Under the pieces are notes generated by a model, which was not told the origin of the DNA, did no database searches, and saw only the letters and a program-made list of their open reading frames with translations. A stretch of 64,000 bases of DNA from Rugalucina vietnamica (lineage: Eukaryota; Mollusca; Bivalvia; Lucinida; Lucinidae), in contig OZ024870.1 in NCBI GenBank assembly GCA_964017185.1, positions 55,802,312 to 55,866,311 of the forward strand. The letters are read 5' to 3'. Below are positions 48,515 through 60,100 of this stretch, in pieces (positions within the stretch are counted from its first letter, which is position 1; the number at the start of each line of letters is the position of its first letter). A program made the position numbers and the translations under genes.

Positions 48515-51150
48515 AATTACGGAACATTGTATTTTTCAGCGAGATCGATAGGGCTCCAAAGAGCGGTGAAAGCCTTCATCACCAGCTTCAATATAAATTT
48601 GATAATTTGATATTTCATGAATAAGTCACAATTTGCACCTTGACGCATGAGTACTTAAACTTAATACCGAAGTGATCCGCGATCCACCATATAGACCCGG
48701 TTAAATGTCGGTCGCTTCTACGGTCACACACACAAAGGATTTTAACGTAATATTCGTTCCATTCCGCCTGAAGTAAGTTCGGAGCTGAAGAAGACCTAAG
48801 AATTCCATTAATCAACTACAACATTCCTCTATATGGTGGAGATTGTGGTTCGGTAAATGTGGTAAATGTCAACCGTCGACCACCAAGACGAACAGAAAGA
48901 AAGGAGGTCGATTTTTTTCGTCACAGGTACAAGGGTTGGTCAGCATGATGATCACCCTGTCCAGTAAACTTGCTATGGACTTGATGGTGCTATCATTTTC
49001 AACAGTCGTCGGGACGGGTGGGGATGGGGATCCTAGAATTGTGACTTTCCCTGTGGGCGCTGTGGTTTGGCTTTATTGTGTCAGGATGCACAATTGTTAC
49101 CAAGACGACATGTACCAGCCCACAACCCGAATAATCCCCCGATTATAGTTGTTGGTCCCTTTAATGTGATTCTGCATGCTCTATCGCACTCTGATATTGA
49201 TTTTATTGAAATTTATCGTCCCTTTTTCAGTCATGTGGGGACGGACCCACCGCTTCCTGTGTTTTGACCAGTACTGTGGGGAGCTGAAGGACACAACACG
49301 GTTCTCCGTCTGGGGAGTTGGAGGGTCAGGTGTAAGACTATCAGAAGGATTTGACTTAGAAACTATTCGGTCAATTTATCATTTATTATACTAGATTTTT
49401 ATTTTTTTCATTTATTTTTTTATATATTTTTTGTTGTACCTGTTGGAACCGGTGCGTTTCCTCTTTCGATTGATCCATGATTACTCACCTGATGATTCTC
49501 GTGTGCACCAAATTTCGTTGGCGTTCCTTGACTTCTCGGTGATCTACAGCCTCAGTGATTATCAGCCGGACATGTTATATTTGTCGAGTCACGATCTTTG
49601 CTTCGTAATAGTTTTTAATATAGGGATCAAACGTGATTTTCCATTCATTAACATTCGCTAGGTTCAGATGAGTGTGTTAAAACCGAGGGCGTAGCCCAAA
49701 GTCATCAACACTCACCGAGCGACCTAGCGAATGTTAATGAATGACAAAATCATTTTTGATCGCTATTATTGCATAAATTCTGCAAAAACGAAAAAAATGA
49801 TGTTGCACTGTATTTTACAGCCTAATCAGATTTTCATACGCGTAAAAGCTTTAATTTAATGCTCGTTCCGGGCGGACTTCAGTTTCTCTTTATTAGCACG
49901 TGCTTTGCGTGGCGTCCGGTAACGAACATGAGTAAAAGCCTTGTATTTATAAACAGCACATGTGCGCGTGAGTTGCATTTAGTAATGCATTGCTTTCTTG
50001 TATGATTAATAAATGGTTGTTAATATCGCGTGGCACGGGTATCTATGCAATAATTTTAATTCATTTTATTTCATGTAGCTCGACTTTGACCTCAGTCGCG
50101 TCAAAAGATCGACGTGTCCATGAAGTAACACGTGAAATATTTATATACATGTACATGTATATAAAGACTGATCACCACTTTTCATACAAGACTTGCGTCC
50201 GATTGGCACCAAGTTCAATTAGTGTAAATAACACGAATCACACGATATGAACAGACGGAAAATTTACTATATCAAAATCAATGTCATCGCGTTTATCATT
50301 TTCTTTTTGTCTTTTTTCTTTTCTTTTCTTTTTTCTTTTTTTTTTATTTTGAATTGATGCTTTACGTCCCAGTCAACAGCTAAGGTCCTGTCGGAACGAT
50401 GCCTCCATTTTAAGGGACTTTTACTCAAAATGAGGATGTCATGACATCAAGCAAGTGCTTGAAATATAACCACCCAACTAAGCCACAAAAGGCATATACG
50501 TATGAATGGTTTGACTTTAACCACTTTTCCTGGGCAGGCTCAGACCTGAGCGGTTAACTAGTAATCGGATGGTCAGTAAGTAGCGTTTAAGCTTTACCTG
50601 GAGGCACAAGCAGCCCATCTATTTCTTTAGGCCCAAAAGGGCGAGGCCCTCCCTATTCTATATTGACTTACACTATGATTATAATTATATATAGGACTTC
50701 AAGCGCCTGTGGGTGAACATGCACAGTGTGTGGAGGGATGGACGAGGGGGGTGGGGGGGGGTGGGGGGGGGGGGCTTAAGCAGAGCTATCAGCGGGGGGT
50801 ATATGTGCCTCTCAAGGCACTTTTTCTAGTTTCTCATAATTTTGCTTATAGCCTACCAAGCTACTTGCTTGTGAACACTTCATTTCATTTCAGCTGGTCT
50901 GTCGACGGTTGTTGTTTCCGATCAGTGTCCGTCGAGTGGAATGGCAGCGGACATCGTGACGGCCAGCTGTATGTCAACAATATTTGAAGCAACAAGATTC
51001 ACAAATGAATCAAAATGCCTGTGAGTCAATTTCATTCTTATTTTGCCAAAGTATAATCCAAGTGTTCCTTGCCATACCTTGCAAATTTTGTCAGTAAGAT
51101 GAATCAACTTTCATTTTTGGGGGGAATTGGGAGTATTTTTTTTTTTTATC

Positions 51151-51196
<46 letters not shown>

Positions 51197-54100
51197 ATTA
51201 TGAATACAAGCAAACAATACAGCCTCAGTGTTAGTCAGAAATTTATATTTTCAATTTCCATTACTGGTATTTAAGCACTCTATCTTTTAATATGATACAC
51301 TAAACATAGAAACGACAAAAAACAACAACACATTTTGACAGTCATTTTTGTTTTTCAAATATTTATTGTATCATTTCACATTTGCAGAGCAAACACATGA
51401 CGAGATTTTAAATATGTTTCCGTCAAAAACTATTCAATAGCCATGTACGATATGAGCCTCATCTTGAGAAAACCCGTCTTTGGGGTTTCTGACCAGGTCT
51501 GACACAAACCAAGCTGTACAGTCACAGAAGCAGGCTAGAAGCTGGAAATTTCGGATTTAAGAAGAAGAGAAATTGTACTCTGTGTGTAGTGAAAACAAAG
51601 GTGCTGATCAGCTTTGCAGTAACTGCGAAGCTGATCTGCACCTTTGTTTTCGCAAAGGCAAAAATCTGGTTTTCTCACGATGCGGCTCATATGGCAGAGA
51701 TGTCAGTCTAGCAATGTTTTGACAAAAATTAAACCGTTTTGCAATAGTTAAAATCACTGCAATATGTTTGTTGTTGTTTTTTTCTGCAGGAGGCTGTCAG
51801 CATTTTACGAGTGTGTTAAAGGTGTCGGTTTTATGAATGCTGCTAAATGCCAAGAGGACCATGCCAATTCTTCCATCGCTGTATATATTGGCTTTCTCAG
51901 AGATACACTTGACGGGTTTGATCCATTATATTGTGAGGGTAGGTGACTATTATGGACAAATTAATGTTCCATATGACGAATGGACATGTCCATCATTATC
52001 ATTTGGACGAGTCCACTTTCATTATTAGGGGTGGTAGAAGTGATTTTAAGTTTTTATTTTATTTTTCGATGAAATTCCTTTAAGCAAACAGAATAGCCCC
52101 AGATGTGACGCCGCATTCTGCGGCGTCACATCTGGGGCTATACTGTTTGCCCATGTCCCATAAAAAGGCTAGGCTTATACATGTATGAGTAATGTTCCAT
52201 AGTATGAGCATCTTTCTTTTCTCCAAATCTACATGAACCACATCATTAACTTTCATTAACTTGTCCTCATTACGAAATCTTGCCCATGCAATATACAGAT
52301 ATTTTTTCCAAGAAGCAAAAATTTAGATTTCATTGGAAAAACTTTGGTATTTTTAATATTTTTGCTCAAAACATAGATTGTGGTTACACATTAGAACTGC
52401 CACGGCGAGGCGATTCTTATGAGCACCCACAATTTATGTTTTGGATCAAAAATAAGAAAAATAGGTATACCCCTGCAAACCCCAGTTTTCTATATAAAAG
52501 TGGGGTTTAAGGGGGTATACATTACACGGGCATGTTTTCCTGATGACTTGTCCTTGGGTTACAGACCCCAGTCTGTGCAGCCATATTGCCAGACTTTGTC
52601 AGAGATAGTGAAATATATTTAGTATTCACCTCAATAAAGTAAATATCCGCTATATATCTTCTGTATGCTGTAGCAACATATTGTGTATCAATCAAAGTTT
52701 GCAATGCCATTGCAGGGTGTCCACCTTCAGGGCAAAAGTTGGGGGGAGGGGGGATATTTTTCCAAGGTCAGGGAATTAATTTAATATCAGTCTGGGAATT
52801 TTGCATTTTTAGTCAGGGAGTTTGCTTTGCTGAAATTTGGACACCCTGTATTGTATATTTTCCGTGCTTTTAAGTTGTAAAACATGCAGAAAGAAAGATC
52901 CATGGTCCTGCTGTTTCTTAGAAATCCTATTTGAGCCTGTGCATGAGAAAACCAACAATTTGGGTGCCAACCAGGTCCGACACAAACCGGGCTGTACAGT
53001 CATGGAAGATGGTTAGAGGCTGGAAATTTCGGATTTAGAAAGTAGAGGAATTGTACTATCCGTGTAGCGAAAACAAAGGCGCTGATCAGCTTCGCGGTTA
53101 CCACAAAGCTGATCTGTGCCTTTGTTTTTGCCTATGCAGATTATTGGTTTTCCCATGTGGCAGCTCCTTTCTTTTGTGGGTATGAATATTAAGCTTTTAA
53201 TGTTACATCATCTTCAGCTGAATCTAAGAAGAAATGTTCGGTGTTCTTTGCCGAGAAGGCTAAGAAAGATGAGTGTAAGAAACCATACGACAAACTGGTT
53301 AGCCCTGAGACTGCTGTAGAACTAAGATGCAGGTTAGTATTGTATCAGCTGTGACCAAGAAAACCGGTCTTTGGGGTTTCCGATCAGATCTGACACAAAC
53401 CGGTCTGTACAAGCACAGAAGATGACTAGAGACAGGAAATTTTGAATTTAGAAAGTAGAGAAATTGTGTAGCGAAAACAAAGGCGCTGATCAGCTTCGCA
53501 GTTACTGCGAAGCTGATCTGAGCCTTTGGTTTCGCCTAGGCAAAAACAAAGGCGCAGATCAGCTTCGTAGTAACTGTGAAGCTGATCAGTGCCTTTGTTA
53601 CTATATTTCCTCTACTTTCGAAATCCAAAATTTCCAGCCTCTAACCTTCTTCTGTGCTTGTACAGCTCGATTTGTGTTGGACCTGTTTGGAAACCTAGAT
53701 TGTTGGTTTTCTCATGCGAAAGCTCAATTACTGATCTATCTTCTGATACTGAGTCGATCAGTTTCTGTTCATCACCTCAGGTGTGATATCGGACTCGAGG
53801 TTATAAAACTTTTTTCATGCTCAGCTCAGCTGAGACTAAAATTCATCCTGCTCATCAATGTTAAAATGTCAACAATTGTTGGCATTTGAACATTTATCAG
53901 CAGGATAAATTATAGGCTTTTGTTGATCTAAACCTTAAATTTCAATTTATTGGGCCATTTCAGTATTTATGAGCAGTTTAGATTACATGCTCAGCTGAGT
54001 TGAGCATGAAAATATTTTTTTAACCTCAGGACCAGGATTGTGGTAGCTCAATGGTAAAGAGTCAGGGTACTGAGGTTCAACATATGAGCCGCCTCGTGGG

Positions 54101-57100
54101 AAAACCAACAATGTGGTTTCCGAACAGGTCCGACAAAAACCGTCCTGTACAAGCACTGAAAAGAGCTAGAAGCTTGAAATATCGGATTTAAGTAGGAGAG
54201 AAATTGTACTATCCGAGTAGCGAAAACAAAGGCGCTGATCAGCTTCGCGGTTACCGCGAAGCTGATCTGCGTCTTTGTTTTCGCCTATGCAAATTGTTGG
54301 TTTTCCCATGAGGCGGCTCATATGAAAATACTGGTCTTTGGGTTTCCGACCAGGTCCGACACAAACTGGTCTGTGCAGCCACAGAGGAAGGCTAGAAGCT
54401 TGAAATTTTGGATTTAAGAAGAAGAGGAATAGTACTATCCGTCTAGCAAAAACAAAGGCGCTGATCAGCTTCACAGTTACTGGGCCTTTGTTTTCGCACA
54501 GGCAAAAATCTCACAATGCGGCTCACATTGTGCTGGGCAAAATTGAGCAAGACGAAATAACTCGCCTAGTACTGGTTAATACCTAGGAAGCTGTGGCTGC
54601 TACATCCCGACTTGGCTTAAAAATTGTTGACAAGGATGTTTAACAAATTGCACTTCTTAGAAGCATGATGGCCTATTTATAGGGAAGAGGACAAATGAAA
54701 ATTTTGAATAGTATTATCCCCATTCTAATGTAATTTCAACTATAAACATTGAGAATGCATTGTCTTTCACAAAACTTCATGGGCGACGTATAACCACAGC
54801 TTTAACCAATCAAAAGTGACGTTGCTCATGATATTGAGTTTCAGAAGGCATAACACAGAATATACTGTCGCAAATTTTTTATCAGACGTCACGTTACAGT
54901 CTCAAGTGCATTAGAATGTGAAAGTTGCATTTGAGCGGCCTCGTGGGAAAACCAACAATGTGGTTTCCGAACAGGTCTGACACAAACCGGCCTGTACAGT
55001 CACAGAAGCAGGCTAGAAGCTTGAATTTTTGGAGTTAAGTAGAAGAGGAATTGCACTATCCGAGTAGCGAAAACAAAGACGCTGATCAGCTTCGTGGTCA
55101 CCGCGAAGCTGATCTGCGTCTTTGTTTTCGCAAATGCAGATTGTTGGTTTTCCCATGGGGTGGCTCATTTATTAGCTCACCTGAGCCGTTAGGCTCACAA
55201 GGTGAGCTTATAGGATGGCCATGATCCGTCGTCCGTCCGTCCGTCCACAATTTCAAAGATCTTCTTCTCTGAAACCGCTTGGCCAACCAAAGCCAAATTT
55301 TGTATGAAGCATCTATAGGAAGGAGGAACCAATGTGTATATAAGAAATCCAGGTCACATGACCAAGATGGCCGCCATGCCCATATATGGTAAAAACCCTT
55401 CAAAAATCTTCTTCTCCAGAACCGGTGGACTGATTTCAACGAAACTTGGCATGAAGCATTGATGGCTCAAGCACTACAATGTATATATAAATCATGACCC
55501 TTTGATGACCTTGACCTATTTTACGGCAAGGTCAACATAGGTCGCCAATGCATTTGAATGGGGAAAACATTTAAAATGTCATTTAAAGTGAAAGTCTTGC
55601 AGGAAATGGGCAGTAGGACTGAATATTAACGATTCTGAAAAAAATTGGACCCCAGGGGCTCATATGCCCCCACCCCGGGGCAGTATACATGTATATTACC
55701 ATAATATTCAAACATCATCTCCTCTGAAACCGGTTGGCCAATCAAAGCCAAATTTTATGTAAAGCATCTATGGAATGGGGGAATTAATGTGTATATAAAT
55801 TATTTAGTTCACATGACCAAGATAGCTGCCATGCCCATATATGGTAAAAACCCTTCAAAAATTCTTCTTCTCCGAATCTGGTGGACCGATTTCAAAGAAA
55901 CTTGGCATGAAGCACCAATGGCTGAAGTTCTACAATGTGTATATAAATTATGACCCTGTGGTGACCTTGACCTATTTTAGGACAAGGTCAACATAGGTCG
56001 CCAAATGCATTGGAATGGGGAAAACTTTTAAAATGTCATTTGAGGTGAAAATCTTGCAGGAAATGGGTAGTAGGACTAAATATTAATGATTCTGAAAAAA
56101 AAATGGACCTAAGGGCTCATATGCCCACACCGCGGGGCAATATACATGTATATTACCATAATATTCAAACATCTTCTCCTCTAAAACCGCTTGGACAATT
56201 GATGCCAAATTTTATGTGAAGCATCTATAGGATGGGGGAACCAATGTGTATATAAATAATCTAGGGCACATGACCAAGATGGCCGCCATGCCCATATATG
56301 GTAAAAACCCTTCAAATATCTTCTTCTCTGAAACCAATAGATTGACTTCAATGAAACTTGGTGTGAAGCATCCATGGATATAGTACTACAATATATATAT
56401 AAATCATGACCCTGTGATGACCTTGACCATGTTTATGGCAAGGTCAACATGGGTTGCCCATGCATTTGAATGGGAAAAACTGTTAAAATGTCATTTGAAG
56501 GGAAAAGCCAGCAAGAAATTGGCAAATGGACAGAATATTGATTATTCTGAAAAAAGAAAACGGCCCAAGGGCTTCATCTGCCCCTGCACTGGGGTTAAAT
56601 ACCATAATATTCAAACATGTTTATTGGTATATGCAGCAGACTCAGGTGAGCGTTTACAGGACCATTGGTCCTCTGGTTGATTTATAATTTCAGACATTTT
56701 GAGACCTACCTGAATTGTTTGAAGTTTTATACCCTACTGTATGAAGAGACATGTACCTTCGAGAAACTGCGAGACTTGGTTGTCTCTACAAACCCAAAAA
56801 TGTGGGCTTATGATATTTGTTATGGTAGGTTATTTATAATACTTGGGTACATGTCAAGTTAGCAGTTTGCTATCGAATCATCATGTTTTGATTTAACAAA
56901 AGATTGAATTGGCTATCAGTGCTTTTGATTAGGATACAAAGGGTGTGCACGGTCAGGAAAAAAAGTCAGGGAAATAAATATTTTTTCAAGGTCAGGGTCC
57001 TCAGGGAATTTTGCTTTGTCAGCCAAAAGTCAGGGAAATGTCAGAGAATTTTGAAAAGACATGTTTATGAATTACATGTACTAAAGATATAAAGAATAAT

Positions 57101-60100
57101 GCCTAAGGCATTTTCTTCATGTTTGGATTTTATAATGATTGAATAAGTAATTAGAGAATTATGTTTTTCATTTATAATAAAGCATTGTTCATTGTATTGC
57201 AAATTATCCTTCGTGAAAAAATAAAAGGGAGTGGCGCCCCTTGCCTCCCAATATTCGAGAAAATTACATTTAAAATACACAAAGTTGAGTCAGGGAAATT
57301 TGATTCAGGTCAGGGAAAATTCAGGGAATTACCAGGGAATTTGGCTTCACTAAAATTGTGGACACCCTGATTGGTACAATCTAAAGATATATGAGCCGCC
57401 TCATGGGAAACCAACAATCTGCATAGGCGAAAACAAAGACGCAGATCAGCTTCGCGGTAACCGCAAAGCTGATCAGCGCTTTTGTTTTCGCTACTCAGAT
57501 AGTACAATTCCTCTTCTACTTAAATCCGAAATTTCAAGCTTCTAGCTCTTTTCTGTGCTTGTACAGGCCGATTTGTGTCACACCTGTTCGGAAACCACAT
57601 TGTTGGTTTTTCCACGAGACGGCTCATATGTATTAGCTGATATTGAACTGGATTGTGGTATCGAAAAAGGCATGCTTGAGAGCATCAGTATACTTATAAC
57701 TATATAATAATCTCTGCCCTTCTTAAATCCATAGTTTCAATTTTCTAATTACGTGTACCGGTATCTTTTGTGGCTATGTAGCTCATATTGTGTCAGAATT
57801 GGTTTGAAACATGGCAAGTTCTGTAGCACATATATATTGGTCAAAATAAGTAAAGCCTCATGTCCATATCTACTGGTGAAGAACAATGATATTTTCTTAT
57901 TTTTGCTCAAAACATTGATTGTGAGTACCCACAATCTATGTTTTGGATCAAAAATAAGAAAAATTGTGCACCCCTGTATACCCCAGTTTTACTATATAAA
58001 AGTGAGCTGTCCAGGTCCATATTTCAGTTATACTTGAAATACTTGGAAGCTCTTAACTAACCCCAAATTAGAAAGCAATATTTATTGTGTGATTTTGTGC
58101 ATTTTCAATTTAGAATACTGACTGTCTTTTGCTTTTCCCAGAATACCCTGAAAATTTCCAATTTCACAATATAGAGATAATAGGAAATGATTCGGGACAG
58201 TCACTTAAAACAGAAACTAGCCTGTCTTAAGAAGAATTGACTCCTCCGCCAGCAAGGTATAACCACGCCCACCACTATTTCCTTAGACAAACATTGTGTT
58301 TTTGCACCTATATTTACCTGTAAAAAGCATGTGTTGGTTTGTTTGTCTAACCCCCTTGTTGTCTAACCATCATTGACGGTTAGCTAATGTGCTGATTTGA
58401 ATGGTCAGTATAAAAATGAATATTTATGATGGGTGGTTTGACGGAGGACTCAGTTATTGCTGCTTTATTGCTAAAAGATTATGTGAACATTGCTTATTCA
58501 GTAAAACGTTATGACAAAACAAAGTTGAAACTTTCAACATTAAATCTACAGAAAAAAATGTTTCTACTGTACATTTCAGCCTGTGACTATCCTTGGGCAA
58601 TCAGAAATGATAACACAGGCAAGTGGTCAGGTTGGGTCAATGTTCACCTCCAGACTCGCACACAGACCGCCGTAATATCAGCTGTGGTGTACGATCTTGC
58701 AACTACTGGACTGGAGTATGTGGGTATCGGAATCTCTCAAGATAACCTTATGGTATGTTACAAAAACATAGTAAGAGATTGTTGTAGCCTAGTGGTTAGT
58801 ATTGGAATCCAGTTAGAAAGTGTAAAAAGGTACAAGTAGGCAATGATCAGAAAATGGCACAATCAGAAAGATATTACCACTCCATAAACCGAGGGGTGGA
58901 AAAAAAATAGGTACGTATAACAAGAAAACATCGTAAGGTGAGTGAGCAGCTATTCCCCAATAGGCGGCCACTCAGTTACCCAAACTGAACTAAAAATAAG
59001 AAAATGTACATAAGGCTCAAAAAGCACAAAAAGATGTTTTTCCTGAGTTTAACTTCCAAAAAGTATTGTGCATCTCCTTATTGCAAGATATCATCTTGGG
59101 GCTCTTTTTGGCTTCAGTGATATTATAATTGATGATACATGTAGGTCAAAAAGACTTTTCAGATTATTTCCGCTGACCAATTATTGATATCTGATATAAT
59201 AAAATTTTAACATCAGTGGTATAAAAAGATGTTGTACAGTAACCCAACTTATTTTCACAGCTATATGAGCCGCCTCATGGGAAAACCAACAATCTGCATA
59301 GGCGAAAACAAAGACGCAGATCAGCTTCGCGGTAACCGCGAAGCTGATCAGCGCCTTTGTTTTCGCTACTCCGATAGTACAGTTCCTCTTCTACATAAAT
59401 CCGAAAGTTCAAGCTTCTAGCCCTCTTCTGTGTCTGTACAGACCGGTTTGTGTCGAACCTGTTCGGAAACCACATTGTTGGTTTTCCCACGAGGCGGCTC
59501 AATTATATTAAATTTCGCAGTTTTGTCTCCATGCATATTTTGCGGTAATTTATTTTGTAAACTGCGGAGCTAATCTATATTCAATGAGTCATGTATGTCT
59601 GTTGTTTTTCATTGCAGAGTAACAGCGATATCTACACGGTTGCACCAGTAGATGCTGCTGGAGAAAACTGGGTAGTTACTGACAGGTAGGCGCAACTGTC
59701 ATGTTCTTGAATATGAGCGCATCATGAGAAAAAAAATGGATTTTTGCATATGTGAAAAACAAAGGTGCAGATCAGCTGTGCAGTTACTGCACAGCTGATC
59801 AGCACCTTTGTTTTTGCTACACAGATAATGCAATCCATCTTCTTCTTAAATCTGAAGTTTCGAGCCTAAGTCTATCCTTTTTCTGTGAATGTACAGGCTG
59901 GTTTGTGTCGGTCCTGGTCAGAATCCCCGAAGAACGGTTTTCTCATGTTGTGGCTCATACAGTCACAATGCTTTCCTTTATGAGATGCAGACAGAATTGA
60001 AAACATTAAAAACCCTGTAAGAGTAGACCAACCAAGGTTTCTATAGGCCTTCATTGTGCATAAGGTATTTTCTGCTTGGACAGCAGATGTTTTTTTCATT

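Noticed and set aside
58426..58579. Upstream extension of exon 12 as an ATG-initiated exon
   Set aside because: A good acceptor at 58570-58579 gives the phase required by exon 11. The upstream frame has no domain similarity and probably stays open by chance.
31985..59502. Recurring short frames reading like ENKGADQLRSNCEADL / MSRLVGKPTMWF on both strands
   Set aside because: All fall in family B MITE copies. The apparent conservation is DNA-level repeat similarity, on both strands and in introns.
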